64,000 bases of DNA from Butyrivibrio sp. AE3009 (GTDB taxonomy: Bacteria > Bacillota > Clostridia > Lachnospirales > Lachnospiraceae), in contig NZ_ATVS01000014.1 of NCBI RefSeq assembly GCF_000420845.1, positions 32,927 through 96,926 of the forward strand, given 5' to 3'. Position numbers and translations under genes: made by a program. The notes beneath the pieces are model-generated. The model did not search any database. It saw only the letters and a program-made list of their open reading frames with translations, and was not told the origin of the DNA. Each line of letters opens with the position of its first letter. Position 1 is the stretch's first letter. Positions 18,106-27,977 of the stretch are shown one piece after another.

Positions 18106-19183
18106 TCAGGTCTCCCATTTCGCTGCAGCTGGTCTTGGTAAATGCCGATTCTTCTGACTTAGGCAGAATATCAACGGTTCTATAGCCCTCTTCCAGGACT
18201 TTTTTAACAGCATTCTCAATTGCATCAGCTTCCTTGTCAAAGTTGAAGCTGTATCTAAGCATCATTGCAGCGGAAAGTATTGTAGCTATAGGATTGGCAA
18301 TGTTCTGTCCGGCGATATCCGGAGCACTGCCGTGACTTGGCTCGTAAAGTCCAAATGTCGTGTCATTAAGTGAAGCACTGGGAAGCATACCAATGGAGCC
18401 GGTAATCATGCTTGCTTCATCGGAAAGGATATCCCCGAACATATTCTCAGTAAGGACCACATCAAACTGAGCAGGATCCTTAACGAGCTGCATTGCACAG
18501 TTATCTACAAGCATATGTTCAAGAGTTACATCGGGATAGTCCTTAGCAACTTCCTCTACAACCTTTCTCCAAAGTCTGGAGGAATCAAGGACGTTAGCTT
18601 TATCTACACTTATTACGCTCTTTCTGCGCTTTCTTGCAACATCGAAGGCGCGGATGGCAATACGGCGGATCTCGCTCTCCTTGTAAGTAAGTGTATCAGT
18701 TGCTACAAGTTCGCCCTCTACTTCATCAGTATGTCTATCGCCAAAGTAGAGTCCACCGGTAAGCTCTCGCATAATCAGCATATCAAAGCCCTTCTCGCCG
18801 GTTGAAGCCTTAAGAGGACATGCATCCTTAAGCTGAGGATAAAGGTAAGCAGGTCTTAAATTAGCGAATAGATTAAGACTCTTTCTAAGTTTAAGAAGTC
18901 CGGCCTCAGGACGAAGTGAAGGCTCAAGCTTGTACCAGGGCGATGTAGAGGTGTTGCCTCCGATAGATCCCATAAGTACTGCATCTGCAGCCTTGGCATC
19001 GGCAATCGCCTCATCGGTAAGAGGAACACCGCAGGCATCTATTGAACAGCCGCCCATCAGAATATCTTTGTAAACAAATTCATGCCCAAAAACCTCGGCA
19101 ACCTTATCAAGAACCTTCTTAGCTTCTGTAACAATCTCAGGTCCGATTCCGTCACCGGGAATACAGGTAATGTTCTTCTTCAT
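18080..19183 (-). CDS. leuB: 3-isopropylmalate dehydrogenase
   Basis: Leucine synthesis: oxidative decarboxylation of 3-isopropylmalate to 2-oxoisocaproate with NAD+. [12 protein letters not shown] at the start, [11 protein letters not shown] and the [13 protein letters not shown] stretch are family signatures, and [14 protein letters not shown] is the cofactor loop. At 367 residues it is full length. The ATG has a strong GGAGGAG. leuA, leuC and leuD are not in this window, so leuB is split from the usual leu operon here. Confidence 0.96.
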   Translation of the reverse strand: MKKNITCIPGDGIGPEIVTEAKKVLDKVAEVFGHEFVYKDILMGGCSIDACGVPLTDEAIADAKAADAVLMGSIGGNTSTSPWYKLEPSLRPEAGLLKLRKSLNLFANLRPAYLYPQLKDACPLKASTGEKGFDMLIMRELTGGLYFGDRHTDEVEGELVATDTLTYKESEIRRIAIRAFDVARKRRKSVISVDKANVLDSSRLWRKVVEEVAKDYPDVTLEHMLVDNCAMQLVKDPAQFDVVLTENMFGDILSDEASMITGSIGMLPSASLNDTTFGLYEPSHGSAPDIAGQNIANPIATILSAAMMLRYSFNFDKEADAIENAVKKVLEEGYRTVDILPKSEESAFTKTSCSEMGDLIAERIINS

Positions 19184-19206
19184 AATCTCCTCCGTAAATA
19201 TTTGAG

Positions 19207-20571
19207 TTAAACCTGCGGAAGCTGTGAAAGTGACTTCTCAAGCTCAGCATCAGAAGGGATATAATCTGACATATCACCGTCGTTGAACTTCTGATATGCC
19301 ACCATATCGAAATATCCTGTTCCTGTAAGACCAAATACAATGTTCTTCTCTTCTCCTGTCTCTTTACACTTAAGAGCCTCATCGATGGCAACTCTGATAG
19401 CATGGCTACTCTCAGGTGCAGGAAGAATACCCTCAACTCTTGAGAACATCTCAGCAGCTTCAAATACACTGGTCTGTTCCACAGCTCTTGCTGAGAGAAG
19501 TCCCTGATCGTACAGTTCGGAAACAACTGAGCTCATGCCGTGATAGCGAAGTCCTCCGGCATGGTTGGCTGAAGGCATAAATCCGCTTCCGAGAGTATAC
19601 ATCTTGGCAAGAGGACATACCTTACCGGTATCACAGAAGTCATACGCATATTTACCTCTTGTAAGTGAAGGACAGGAAGCAGGCTCAACAGCAATAATGT
19701 CATAATCAGCTTCACCTCTGAGCATCTCTCCAACGAAAGGAGAAATAAGTCCGCCAAGGTTAGATCCGCCACCTGCGCAGCCGATGATGGTATCTGCCTT
19801 GATTCCGTATTTATCAAGAGCTGCCTTGGTCTCAAGACCGATAACAGACTGGTGAAGAAGTACCTGAGAAAGTACAGATCCAAGAACGTATCTGTAGCCT
19901 TCCTTGGAGGTAGCTGCCTCTACAGCCTCTGAAATAGCACATCCAAGAGATCCGTTGGTTCCGGGGAACTCAGCGTTGATCTTTCTTCCAATCTCAGTAT
20001 CCATAGAAGGTGAAGGTGTTACACTTGCGCCAAAGGTGCGCATTACTTCACGTCTAAAGGGTTTCTGCTCATAGGAAACCTTAACCATATATACATGACA
20101 GGCAAGATCAAAATATGCACAGGCCATGGAAAGTGCAGTTCCCCACTGACCTGCTCCGGTCTCTGTGGTAACGCCCTTAAGGCCCTGCTTCTTGGCATAA
20201 TATGCCTGAGCAATAGCGGAATTAAGCTTGTGAGAGCCTGAGGTATTGTTTCCCTCAAACTTGTAATAGATATGAGCGGGAGTTCCAAGCTTTTTCTCAA
20301 GGAAATAAGCTCTTACAAGAGGTGAAGGTCTGTACATCTTGTAAAACTCTCTGATCTCATCCGGAATCGGAATGTAGGCATCGGTATCATTGAGCTCCTG
20401 AAGTGCCAGTTCGTGGCAGAAAATGTGTGACAGCTCATCAACTGTTACCGGCTTAAGTGTTGCAGGGTTAAGGATGGGTGCGGGCTTCTTCTTCATATCT
20501 GCCCTGACATTGTACCAATCCTTGGGTAATTCGTTCTCCTCTAAGTAAATCTTATAGGGTATGTTACTCAT
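19207..20571 (-). CDS. Tryptophan synthase beta-like protein, TrpB2 type
   Basis: PLP enzyme of the TrpB2 subgroup, recognisable by the N-terminal extension (about 50 residues with [12 protein letters not shown]) and by the reading SGSHKLNSA around the PLP lysine K115. The catalytic Glu lies in TETGAGQWG (E137), and [11 protein letters not shown] binds the PLP phosphate. TrpB2 proteins lack the interface for TrpA and in some organisms work alone on indole plus serine. No trpA or other trp gene is nearby; it heads leuB-ilvD-ilvB instead. The ATG at 20571 has GGGAGGAG 5 bases upstream; a GTG five codons earlier overlaps that site. Confidence 0.9.
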   Translation of the reverse strand: MSNIPYKIYLEENELPKDWYNVRADMKKKPAPILNPATLKPVTVDELSHIFCHELALQELNDTDAYIPIPDEIREFYKMYRPSPLVRAYFLEKKLGTPAHIYYKFEGNNTSGSHKLNSAIAQAYYAKKQGLKGVTTETGAGQWGTALSMACAYFDLACHVYMVKVSYEQKPFRREVMRTFGASVTPSPSMDTEIGRKINAEFPGTNGSLGCAISEAVEAATSKEGYRYVLGSVLSQVLLHQSVIGLETKAALDKYGIKADTIIGCAGGGSNLGGLISPFVGEMLRGEADYDIIAVEPASCPSLTRGKYAYDFCDTGKVCPLAKMYTLGSGFMPSANHAGGLRYHGMSSVVSELYDQGLLSARAVEQTSVFEAAEMFSRVEGILPAPESSHAIRVAIDEALKCKETGEEKNIVFGLTGTGYFDMVAYQKFNDGDMSDYIPSDAELEKSLSQLPQV

Positions 20572-20595
20572 ATTAACTCCTCCCAACGCGTATTT

Positions 20596-20643
20596 TTAAA
20601 AAGCCCGATTGGGTGACCCCAACCAGGCTTTCATAAGAGTCAT
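20596..20643 (-). promoter_or_regulatory. Terminator-like hairpin with possible leader ORF before trpB2
   Basis: The hairpin (20600-20631) has arms AAAGCC/GGCTTT and TTGGG/CCCAA. On the minus strand it is followed by TTTTTAAAAATA, so it looks like the yajC terminator. Only about 28 bases remain before the trpB2 ATG, too few for a promoter, so trpB2-leuB-ilv must be read through this hairpin or start within yajC. A 15-codon ORF, MTLMKAWLGSPNRAF, runs from 20643 to 20596 and overlaps the hairpin; it holds one Trp and two Leu codons but has a poor ribosome site. Confidence 0.45.
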
Positions 20644-20650
20644 TTTTGAC

Positions 20651-21010
20651 TTACTTCTTCTTGGTATCGTTTGAATCATCAGATGTTACAACAGCATCCT
20701 CAGGCTTCTCAACCTCTACGATTGCTTCCTTAGCCATGGGGATACGGCAATTCTTGTTATTACCAAACTCAACAATTACAGTGTCATCATCGATATCGAT
20801 AACAGTTCCAAAGAAACCGCCTGTTGTACGTACGCTATCGCCCACTGCAAGAGCTGAAAGAACCTGAGCCTTCTGCTTCTGCTCCTTTCTCTGAGGACGA
20901 ATCATAATAAAGTATAAGAATCCGATGAAAACAACGTAAACCGCGATCATCATAAATGTGCCGCCTGCTGTAGCTCCCTGTGCAGCATCAGCTGTAAGTA
21001 ATAATCCCAT
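20651..21010 (-). CDS. yajC: Preprotein translocase accessory subunit YajC
   Basis: Small inner-membrane partner of SecDF. A single helix (about 20-37) is followed by MIRPQRKEQKQ and a conserved VGDSVRTTGGFFGTVIDIDDDTVIVE stretch, then an acidic tail rich in Asp and Lys; 119 residues. The ATG at 21010 has GGAGG at 5 bases. It follows tgt, a frequent pairing (tgt-yajC-secDF), but secD/secF are not here. Confidence 0.93.
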   Translation of the reverse strand: MGLLLTADAAQGATAGGTFMMIAVYVVFIGFLYFIMIRPQRKEQKQKAQVLSALAVGDSVRTTGGFFGTVIDIDDDTVIVEFGNNKNCRIPMAKEAIVEVEKPEDAVVTSDDSNDTKKK

Positions 21011-21051
21011 AATATCCTCCAAAAAACTTAAGATTAATAATACACCAATAA

Positions 21052-21080
21052 ATAATACTAAAGATAAGATGATAATTCAA
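21052..21080 (-). promoter_or_regulatory. yajC promoter
   Basis: On the minus strand TTGAAT (21075-21080) and TATTAT (21052-21057) are spaced by exactly 17 bases in the 105-base gap between tgt and yajC. Confidence 0.6.
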
Positions 21081-21115
21081 GTATGCAATATTTAACCTTT
21101 TTTTACATTACAAAA

Positions 21116-22297
21116 TTAACCTTTTCGCCAATTTCGTGCAATGTTATATCCGTCTGAAACGGTATTTGCGTCAAATTCCTGCATGCCTTCCAGTTTCTTT
21201 TTCTTGTACTGAGCAAAGTTTCCGGCTTCTATGGCATCTCTGATCTCTTCCATCATATGATTGTAGAAATACAGATTGTGAAGAACACAAAGGCGAAGTC
21301 CCAGCATCTCATTGGCCTTAAGAAGATGCCTGATATAGCCCTTGGAATATCTCTGACAGGCAGGACATTTACAGCCTTCCTCTATAGGGCTGTCATCCAG
21401 CTCATATCTGGCATTCAAAAGATTGATATGACCTCTGTTCGTGTATAGATGGCCATGACGACCGTTTCTGCTTGGATATACGCAGTCAAAGAAGTCTACT
21501 CCTCTTTCAACAGCTTCAAGAATATTGGCAGGAGTTCCGACTCCCATGAGATATGTAGGTTTATTCTCAGGAAGATAAGGCACTACTGTCTCCAAAACAT
21601 GGTACATCTCTTCGTGGCTCTCTCCTACAGCAAGACCGCCCACCGCATATCCATCCAGATCCAGATCACTGATGATCTTGGCATGCTCTATTCTGATATC
21701 ATCAAATATCGCTCCCTGGTTAATACCAAACAGCATCTGATGCGGGTTAACCGTATAGGGAAGTCCGTTGAGCCTGTCCATTTCAGCCTTACAGCGTTTA
21801 AGCCATCTTGTTGTCCTATCCACCGACATCTGAACATATTCGTGTTCAGCCTTGGCGGAAGGGCACTCATCAAAGGCCATGGCAATTGTTGAGCCAAGAT
21901 GAGACTGAATCCTCATACTCTGTTCCGGTCCCATGAAGAGCTTGTGACCGTCGATATGTGAGTGGAAGTAAACTCCCTCTTCCTTGATTTTTCTTGTCTT
22001 AGCAAGAGAAAAGACCTGGAACCCGCCTGAGTCTGTAAGAATAGGCTTATTACAGGACATAAACTTATGAAGTCCCCCCATTCTGTAGACCACATCGTCC
22101 CCCGGTCTTAAGTGCAGATGATAGGTATTGGACAGAACCACCTGAGTATCGATTCCTTCAAGATCCTGCGTTGATACACCACCCTTAATGGCTGCTACAG
22201 TAGCCACATTCATGAAAACAGGTGTCTGAATCTTGCCATGAACTGTAGTGAACTCAGCTCTCTTGGCATTTCCGTCCTTCTTAATTATTTTATACAT
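21116..22297 (-). CDS. tgt: tRNA-guanine transglycosylase (queuine tRNA-ribosyltransferase)
   Basis: Exchanges the wobble guanine of GUN anticodons for preQ1 on the path to queuosine. DSGGFQVFS holds the catalytic Asp D89, FDCVYPSRNGRHG holds the nucleophile Asp, and zinc ligands are visible in CKCPAC with a later His in LHNLYFY. The 393 residues are a little longer than average. AGAGG stands 5 bases before the ATG. It follows the VanY-type gene by 13 bases. Confidence 0.96.
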   Translation of the reverse strand: MYKIIKKDGNAKRAEFTTVHGKIQTPVFMNVATVAAIKGGVSTQDLEGIDTQVVLSNTYHLHLRPGDDVVYRMGGLHKFMSCNKPILTDSGGFQVFSLAKTRKIKEEGVYFHSHIDGHKLFMGPEQSMRIQSHLGSTIAMAFDECPSAKAEHEYVQMSVDRTTRWLKRCKAEMDRLNGLPYTVNPHQMLFGINQGAIFDDIRIEHAKIISDLDLDGYAVGGLAVGESHEEMYHVLETVVPYLPENKPTYLMGVGTPANILEAVERGVDFFDCVYPSRNGRHGHLYTNRGHINLLNARYELDDSPIEEGCKCPACQRYSKGYIRHLLKANEMLGLRLCVLHNLYFYNHMMEEIRDAIEAGNFAQYKKKKLEGMQEFDANTVSDGYNIARNWRKG

Positions 22298-22310
22298 TCA
22301 AACCTCTTAT

Positions 22311-23438
22311 TTATTTAACGTAAATACTCCAGAATTCCTCCAGGCAGATATCATTTTCCGATATAAATGTGGCTGCGTCAACCCCAACATATCTGAAATG
22401 CCATGGCTCGAATTCTATACTGGTAATATCCTCTTTTCCCTTGGGGTATCTGAGGATAAAGCCATATTTGTAACTGTTGGCGGCCAGCCATTTGCCGGCT
22501 GCAGTATTACCAAAGCCTTCATCAAGGCTTGAATACCCATCACTTATGATATCAATAGCAAGTCCGATCTGATGCTCGGATGCTCCCGGAACGGTAACTG
22601 CCTGAGATGCCAGATTAAAAGCATCCATATAGGACATACCGCTTTCCATATACCTCTTCACCTTGTTATTAAAGAGCATCGTCTGTCTGTCCATATCTCT
22701 GTAAGGCGAACAGATAATCAGGCTGACCCCATCCTTCCTTGCAGCTTTCATCATATCAAGAAGCGGTGTGATTATTCTCTCATCGCAGCGAAGATTGCCG
22801 CTGATGGTTCCGAGATGAAATTCATAATCATCCGGTATAGGATGCTGTTTGTTAACAAGAATAAGCTTCCAGTCATCGCTGTTAAACTCAGTCGTTCCTG
22901 ATTCTGTATCTACGGTAGAATCCGAATCCTCTTCCTCATAAGAGTCATCTCCCGTAGCATTCAGAATATCGTCAAGGGAAGCCTGCTTCTGTGGATCCAG
23001 ATGTTCTGCCTCTGCAACATCTGGGTTCTCGCTGTCCTTGGCCTCCTCAATAAGTGAAGTATCGACATCTTCAATAACAGCAAGTCTTGCGTCGGATTCT
23101 GTAACAACGGTATCTGAAATTACAGTATCAGAAACAGCCTCCGATGATAGACTGTCATTAACCGGAGTATTAACCTGTGTTGCAAAGCTGATTCCCACAG
23201 ACATTGTCGGATATGCAAAGCTACTGCTGGTTGCAAAAAACAGTACTATGCACGCAAGAGAAGTAAAACGCTTGGCGTTTCTGTAGAAATAAAACAGTAC
23301 ATTGTAACAAAATATCATTGATAAAGCATAGGCTATACCTAGAAAAAAAAGCCTTTTGTGCTTTCGATTAAACTTCTCAACCTTAGAAACCACCTTCTGC
23401 TTAAAGGTAAGTTTCTTCTGCAAATTCCCCGCATTCAT
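22311..23438 (-). CDS. VanY-type D-Ala-D-Ala carboxypeptidase, membrane-anchored
   Basis: Trims the terminal D-alanine of peptidoglycan stem peptides outside the cell. Two hydrophobic stretches (about 30-50 and 57-75) precede an acidic, Ser/Asp/Glu-rich linker (about 95-185). The peptidase M15B domain has SPYRDMDRQ, the zinc and catalytic motif SEHQIGLAIDI (H289, D296) and EPWHFRY (H347). 375 residues. It leads the vanY-tgt-yajC group. Confidence 0.9.
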   Translation of the reverse strand: MNAGNLQKKLTFKQKVVSKVEKFNRKHKRLFFLGIAYALSMIFCYNVLFYFYRNAKRFTSLACIVLFFATSSSFAYPTMSVGISFATQVNTPVNDSLSSEAVSDTVISDTVVTESDARLAVIEDVDTSLIEEAKDSENPDVAEAEHLDPQKQASLDDILNATGDDSYEEEDSDSTVDTESGTTEFNSDDWKLILVNKQHPIPDDYEFHLGTISGNLRCDERIITPLLDMMKAARKDGVSLIICSPYRDMDRQTMLFNNKVKRYMESGMSYMDAFNLASQAVTVPGASEHQIGLAIDIISDGYSSLDEGFGNTAAGKWLAANSYKYGFILRYPKGKEDITSIEFEPWHFRYVGVDAATFISENDICLEEFWSIYVK

Positions 23439-23495
23439 ATCAGAAATCCCCTCAGATTCGGATATTTTGAAAATTAAAATAAAATTACGCTTTAC

Positions 23496-23524
23496 ATTAT
23501 AGCTCGAATTTATGATAATTTCAT
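23496..23524 (-). promoter_or_regulatory. Promoter for the vanY-tgt group
   Basis: On the minus strand ATGAAA (23519-23524) and TATAAT (23496-23501) are spaced by 17 bases. It lies about 58 bases upstream of the VanY-type gene and is divergent from aroC. Confidence 0.55.
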
Positions 23525-23570
23525 TAGTTTTTGCTAATATTCCATTAACTTATTTGGTCAAAATAAAAAG

Positions 23571-23600
23571 ATGGCGCAGCCATGGGTGTTAGCTTATAAT
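23571..23600 (+). promoter_or_regulatory. aroC promoter with small inverted repeat
   Basis: TATAAT at 23595-23600 lies 45 bases before the aroC ATG. The -35 region is occupied by a perfect dyad, ATGGC-GCA-GCCAT (23571-23583), instead of a good TTGACA, so this promoter may be controlled by a protein that binds there. Confidence 0.4.
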
Positions 23601-23645
23601 AACTTTTAAATACAATTTGAGAAATTATTCGGAAAAGAGGTATTT

Positions 23646-24746
23646 ATGGCAGGTTCAGGCTTTGGTAAAAATATCAGAATTTCAACCTTCGGTGAATCCC
23701 ACGGAACAGCTTTGGGTGTCGTGATTGACGGCTTCCCCTCAGGCATGGAGCTAAACCCGGAGGACATTCAGAAACTCCTTGACAGACGTAAGCCCGGAAC
23801 CAGCGAGGCAACAACACAGAGGAAGGAAGACGATCTGGTGGAGATACTGTCCGGAGTTTTCGAGGGTAAAACCACAGGAACACCTATTGCTCTCCTAGTC
23901 CGCAACACTTCCCAGAGATCTTCTGATTATAGTGATATCGCGAACTATTATCGCCCCGGTCATGCTGACTTTTGTTTTGATGCCAAATATGGTTTCAGAG
24001 ATTACAGAGGCGGCGGTAGATCCTCCGGAAGAGAAACTGTAGGCCGGGTTGCCGCAGGTGCTCTTTGCAAGAAGCTTTTGTCGCAGATGGGCATAGAAGT
24101 TATGGCATATACCAGATCCATCGGTGACGTTGAGATTGACTACTCCTCTTTTGACAAAGATGCAATTACCAGAACACCTACCTCAATGCCTGATGTCAAG
24201 GCCAGTGGACGAGCCATGGAACTAATCAGAAAATGCCGTGAAGAGGAAGATTCCATCGGCGGCACGATAGAATGCAGAATAACAGGCGTTCCTGCAGGAG
24301 TCGGAGAACCTGTTTTTGACAAGCTTGATGCTCTGTTGGCACAGGCCGTTGTAAGTATCGGTGCTGTGAAGGCAGTGGAATTCGGAGACGGCATTTCCGT
24401 TTCACGATACAAAGGTTCCGAAAACAATGACAACTTTATCATGTCAGGTGACAAAGTTACCAAGAAAACCAATCACAGCGGCGGCATTATCGGTGGCATA
24501 AGTGACGGCAGCGACATTCTTCTCCGCGCTCATATCAAGCCCACTCCAAGTATTGCCAGAACTCAGCAGACCATTAACAAGTCCGGAGAAAATATCGATA
24601 TCAACATCCACGGTCGCCATGATCCCGTTGTTGTTCCCAGGGCTGTCGTAGTCGTAGAAGCCATGTGTGCCATTGTTCTTTTGGATCTCATGATCTCAAA
24701 CATGTCCAGCAGGGCCTCTTATATTACCGATTTCTATAACAAATAA
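23646..24746 (+). CDS. aroC: Chorismate synthase
   Basis: Last shikimate step: EPSP to chorismate, needing reduced FMN. The three family signatures are present: FGESHGTALGVVIDG near residue 16, YRGGGRSSGRET near 120-131, and RHDPVVVPRAVVVVEAM near 330-346. 366 residues. The ATG is preceded by AGAGG at 5 bases. It stands alone on the plus strand between the VanY-type and lactonase genes. Confidence 0.97.
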   Translation: MAGSGFGKNIRISTFGESHGTALGVVIDGFPSGMELNPEDIQKLLDRRKPGTSEATTQRKEDDLVEILSGVFEGKTTGTPIALLVRNTSQRSSDYSDIANYYRPGHADFCFDAKYGFRDYRGGGRSSGRETVGRVAAGALCKKLLSQMGIEVMAYTRSIGDVEIDYSSFDKDAITRTPTSMPDVKASGRAMELIRKCREEEDSIGGTIECRITGVPAGVGEPVFDKLDALLAQAVVSIGAVKAVEFGDGISVSRYKGSENNDNFIMSGDKVTKKTNHSGGIIGGISDGSDILLRAHIKPTPSIARTQQTINKSGENIDINIHGRHDPVVVPRAVVVVEAMCAIVLLDLMISNMSSRASYITDFYNK

Positions 24747-24788
24747 CTATAAGCATTACCTTTTTACTAATTATCTGTCTCATACAAA

Positions 24789-24824
24789 AAGCCATGTATC
24801 TCGACTCGTCAAGATACATGGCTT
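24789..24824. terminator. Terminator between aroC and the lactonase
   Basis: Perfect 13-bp arms, AAGCCATGTATCT and AGATACATGGCTT, enclose a 10-base loop. The T-run is stronger on the minus strand (TTTTTG), so it mainly ends the lactonase transcript and secondarily aroC. Confidence 0.85.
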
Positions 24825-24846
24825 AAATAATCCGGTTATTTATCTA

Positions 24847-25926
24847 TTACTTTTTCTCTTTTACATTATCAAGCTTATGGAATACAATGCAGTTCGGTCT
24901 TGAAACAGGAAGCTCAGGTCCGTTCATTACAAGTGTTCCCTTGTCCATATCCACTGTGAAGAATGTAAGTGAATCAGACTCGTGGTTAAGGGATACAAGA
25001 TGCTTGTTATCAGGGAAAAGAGCTGCATCCTTGGGATACTCTCCCGCTATAGGAAGCTGAATCTTCTTGGTAAGAAGACCGGTCTCCTTGTCAACCTTAT
25101 ATACTACAACATTGTTCTCTCCTGCTGTTGAGCTAACGAGATAATTGTAATCCTCGGAGAATGTAAGAGCTGAGCTTGCAACGCCAAGAGAATCCGACTC
25201 ATCTGAATTGGATACTGACTGAATCTTAGTGAATTCAGGCTCTCCGTCGATCTCTTCATACTGATATACGTCTATACCGCACTTCTGTTCAAGGCATACA
25301 TAGAGGAACTTGCCGTCCTTGGAGAACTGCATATGTCTGGGTGATGATTCCTGATCGCAGTGGATAACATCAACCTCTTTGATCTTACCTGTATTAATGT
25401 CCAGAGAATAAATATTAACTCTATCCATACCAAGATCTGCAGCAAGCAGATATTTGTTGTCCTTGGAAACCTTGATGCACTGTACATGAGGTACATGGTT
25501 TCTGCCGGCTGCTGTGCCAAGACCCTTGTGATATCTCTCATCGGTTATCTCGCCGATGGAACCATCCTCGTTAAGTTTGAGGATTGTGACCTTGCCATCA
25601 TGATATCCGGCGGTTATAAGATAATTGTCATGCTGATCTTCATTGAGATAGCATCCTCTCATTCCGTTAATTGAAGCCTCATTAAGAAATTCAAGGCTTC
25701 CGTCCTCAAGAATATGATAGGACTCAACACCCGCATCGGTAATGGAATAAAGAGTCTTGTTGTCATGAGAAATGCCTATATATGAGGAATTGGTGATCTC
25801 AACCTTCTGTTTCTCTGTAAGTCGTCCGTTCTTGAGATCCACGTCATAGATCCTGATTCCGTATTTGGTACCAAGTCCCGAAGTATAGCTTGAAACATAA
25901 GCTACATACTTGTCTTTTCCAGCCAT
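24847..25926 (-). CDS. Lactonase-family seven-bladed beta-propeller protein (YkgB/Pgl-like)
   Basis: The 359 residues are made of repeated beta-propeller blades, with FLYVCLEQ and HLVSLNHESDSLTFF as typical strands and SSPRHMQFSKDGKFLY as the conserved motif of the 6-phosphogluconolactonase (YkgB) family. The proposed reaction is hydrolysis of 6-phosphogluconolactone, but many members have no proven substrate. No signal peptide is visible, so it is cytoplasmic. GGAGG stands 11 bases before the ATG. It is monocistronic. Confidence 0.82.
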   Translation of the reverse strand: MAGKDKYVAYVSSYTSGLGTKYGIRIYDVDLKNGRLTEKQKVEITNSSYIGISHDNKTLYSITDAGVESYHILEDGSLEFLNEASINGMRGCYLNEDQHDNYLITAGYHDGKVTILKLNEDGSIGEITDERYHKGLGTAAGRNHVPHVQCIKVSKDNKYLLAADLGMDRVNIYSLDINTGKIKEVDVIHCDQESSPRHMQFSKDGKFLYVCLEQKCGIDVYQYEEIDGEPEFTKIQSVSNSDESDSLGVASSALTFSEDYNYLVSSTAGENNVVVYKVDKETGLLTKKIQLPIAGEYPKDAALFPDNKHLVSLNHESDSLTFFTVDMDKGTLVMNGPELPVSRPNCIVFHKLDNVKEKK

Positions 25927-25974
25927 TGTAAAACATGCCTCCTAAGCCTTATGAATAATCTTGCATTTAACATC

Positions 25975-26003
25975 ATTCTAACACAAGAAAAAAAAACTTT
26001 AAA
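25975..26003 (-). promoter_or_regulatory. Lactonase promoter
   Basis: On the minus strand TTTAAA and TAGAAT are spaced by 17 bases. It is divergent from the potA promoter. Confidence 0.4.
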
Positions 26004-26017
26004 TATGTAAAAAGTAA

Positions 26018-26050
26018 TTGACACTAGTGCTGACTTTATTAAAATAAAGT
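26018..26050 (+). promoter_or_regulatory. potABCD promoter overlapped by a perfect palindrome
   Basis: TTGACA (26018-26023) and TAAAAT (26040-26045) are spaced by 16 bases. The -10 is embedded in ACTTTATT-AA-AATAAAGT (26033-26050), a perfect 8+8 dyad that could be the operator of a repressor. A second TATAAT occurs at 26059-26064 without a good -35. Confidence 0.55.
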
Positions 26051-26089
26051 AGATTGTTTATAATTATAAGAAAAAAGAGGAGTATGAAA

Positions 26090-27163
26090 ATGGGAAAAGA
26101 TCTGATAACTCTTGAACATATCACGAAATCTTACGACGGCACCACTATTCTGGATGACCTTAATCTTTCAATATATGAGAATTCCTTCGTTACACTGCTG
26201 GGGCCTTCAGGCTGTGGTAAGACCACAACCCTTAGAATAATCGGAGGCTTTGAGAAGCCTGATATGGGCCGTGTCATTTTTGACGGACAGGATATCACCT
26301 CTCTCGCACCCAACAAGAGACAGCTCAACACTGTCTTTCAGAAGTATGCTCTTTTTACCCATATGAATATCGCTGACAATATCGCATTTGGACTTAAGAT
26401 CAAGAACAAATCCGATGCATACATCAGAGACAAAATCAGCTATGCGCTGAAACTGGTTAATCTCGAAGGCTACGAGAACCGTATGCCCGACTCACTCTCC
26501 GGCGGTCAGCAGCAGAGAATCGCCATCGCCAGAGCTATTGTTAACGAACCCAAGGTTCTTCTTCTGGACGAGCCACTCGGGGCACTGGACCTTAAGATGC
26601 GCCAAGACATGCAGTATGAGCTTAAGAGACTCAAAGAAGAGCTTGGCATCACCTTCATCTACGTAACCCATGATCAGGAAGAAGCTCTTACAATGTCAGA
26701 TCATATCGTTGTAATGAACCAGGGCTACATCCAGCAGGAAGGCTCACCGGAGAAAATCTACAATGAACCTGAGAATGCCTTTGTTGCAGACTTTATCGGT
26801 GACAGCAACATCATCCGTGCAACCATGGTAAGAGACAAATTGGTTGATATTCTCGGTGCGAAGTTTGACTGCGTAGATACAGGTTTCGGTGAGAATAAGC
26901 CTGTTGACGTTGTTATAAGACCTGAGGACGTTGAGCTTGTCGCTCCTGAAGCAGGAACCATCGAAGGTGTCGTAACAGGCCTCACCTTCAAAGGTGTACA
27001 CTATGAAATGGATGTAATGGCTAATGGCTATGAATGGCTTGTTCATTCAACCAAGCTCTCAGAAGTAGGTTCCAAGATTGGTATCAAGGTAGATCCTTTT
27101 AATATTCAGATCATGAACGTACCTGAGTCTGAAGATGAGGAGGCAATCAGTGAAACTGTTTAA
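26090..27163 (+). CDS. potA: Spermidine/putrescine ABC transporter, ATP-binding subunit
   Basis: Powers polyamine uptake from the cytoplasmic side. Walker [10 protein letters not shown], signature LSGGQQQR, Walker [12 protein letters not shown] and the H-loop THDQEEA are all intact. A TOBE domain follows (about 270-345). I start at the ATG at 26090, which has AGGAG at 7 bases; an ATG two codons earlier is too close to it, and longer forms add unrelated residues. 357 residues. It overlaps potB. Confidence 0.95.
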   Translation: MGKDLITLEHITKSYDGTTILDDLNLSIYENSFVTLLGPSGCGKTTTLRIIGGFEKPDMGRVIFDGQDITSLAPNKRQLNTVFQKYALFTHMNIADNIAFGLKIKNKSDAYIRDKISYALKLVNLEGYENRMPDSLSGGQQQRIAIARAIVNEPKVLLLDEPLGALDLKMRQDMQYELKRLKEELGITFIYVTHDQEEALTMSDHIVVMNQGYIQQEGSPEKIYNEPENAFVADFIGDSNIIRATMVRDKLVDILGAKFDCVDTGFGENKPVDVVIRPEDVELVAPEAGTIEGVVTGLTFKGVHYEMDVMANGYEWLVHSTKLSEVGSKIGIKVDPFNIQIMNVPESEDEEAISETV

Positions 27164-27977
27164 GAATAAAAAAAGCGCCTATCTAATGTCCTCTCCATAC
27201 ATTGCCTGGGCCCTGATTTTCATCGTGGTTCCCCTTTGCATGGTCATTTACTACGGCCTTACCGACTCCCACGGCGCCATGACTTTTTCAAATATCGCCA
27301 CAATTGCCAAACCCGGATACCTCAAAGCACTTAGGCGCTCTGTTGTTCTGGCCCTTGCCAGCACCCTTGTGTGCTTTATATTGGCCTATCCTTTGGGAAT
27401 GATCCTGTCCTCCATGAAGCTTAAAAGGAATACTTTTCTTGTAACCCTCTTTATACTGCCCATGTGGATGAACTTCCTGTTAAGGACTCTTACCTGGATG
27501 ACTCTTCTGGAAGGCAAAGGTGTTATCAACACAGTGCTGGAATTCCTGCATCTGCCTACAATAAACATCATCAACACGCCTTCAGCCATTATCCTTGGTA
27601 TGGTATATAACTTCCTGCCCTTCATGATCCTTCCGATATACAACTCACTGTCAAGGATCGATGACAACGTGATAAATGCAGCAAGAGATCTGGGAGCTAA
27701 CTCTTTACAGACCTTTTTGAGAATAACACTGCCCTTGTCAGTTCCCGGTATCATCAGCGGAATCACAATGGTATTTATACCGGCGCTTACAACCTTCGCG
27801 ATTTCCACAATGCTGGGCGGATCCAAGATACTTCTGATCGGTAACGTCATTGAGCAGGAATTTACACAGCTCTATGACTGGCATCTTGGTAGCGGTCTCT
27901 CCATCGTGCTTATGATCTTCATCCTGATCAACATGGTGGTTGAATCAATATTTGATAAACAGGGAGGGCTTTCATGA
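27150..27977 (+). CDS. potB: Spermidine/putrescine ABC transporter permease
   Basis: Inner-membrane channel subunit with six helices and the cytoplasmic EAA-like loop [20 protein letters not shown]. The start is GTG at 27150 behind GAGGAGG, which overlaps the end of potA by 14 bases; this gives 275 residues. The order potA-potB-potC-potD is the classical one. Confidence 0.94.
   Translation: MKLFKNKKSAYLMSSPYIAWALIFIVVPLCMVIYYGLTDSHGAMTFSNIATIAKPGYLKALRRSVVLALASTLVCFILAYPLGMILSSMKLKRNTFLVTLFILPMWMNFLLRTLTWMTLLEGKGVINTVLEFLHLPTINIINTPSAIILGMVYNFLPFMILPIYNSLSRIDDNVINAARDLGANSLQTFLRITLPLSVPGIISGITMVFIPALTTFAISTMLGGSKILLIGNVIEQEFTQLYDWHLGSGLSIVLMIFILINMVVESIFDKQGGLS

Noticed and set aside
23439..23645. 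Riboswitch or T-box leader before aroC or the VanY-type gene
   Set aside because: The gap is short, AT-rich and lacks a multi-stem fold, a T-box sequence or an antiterminator; only promoter elements are visible.
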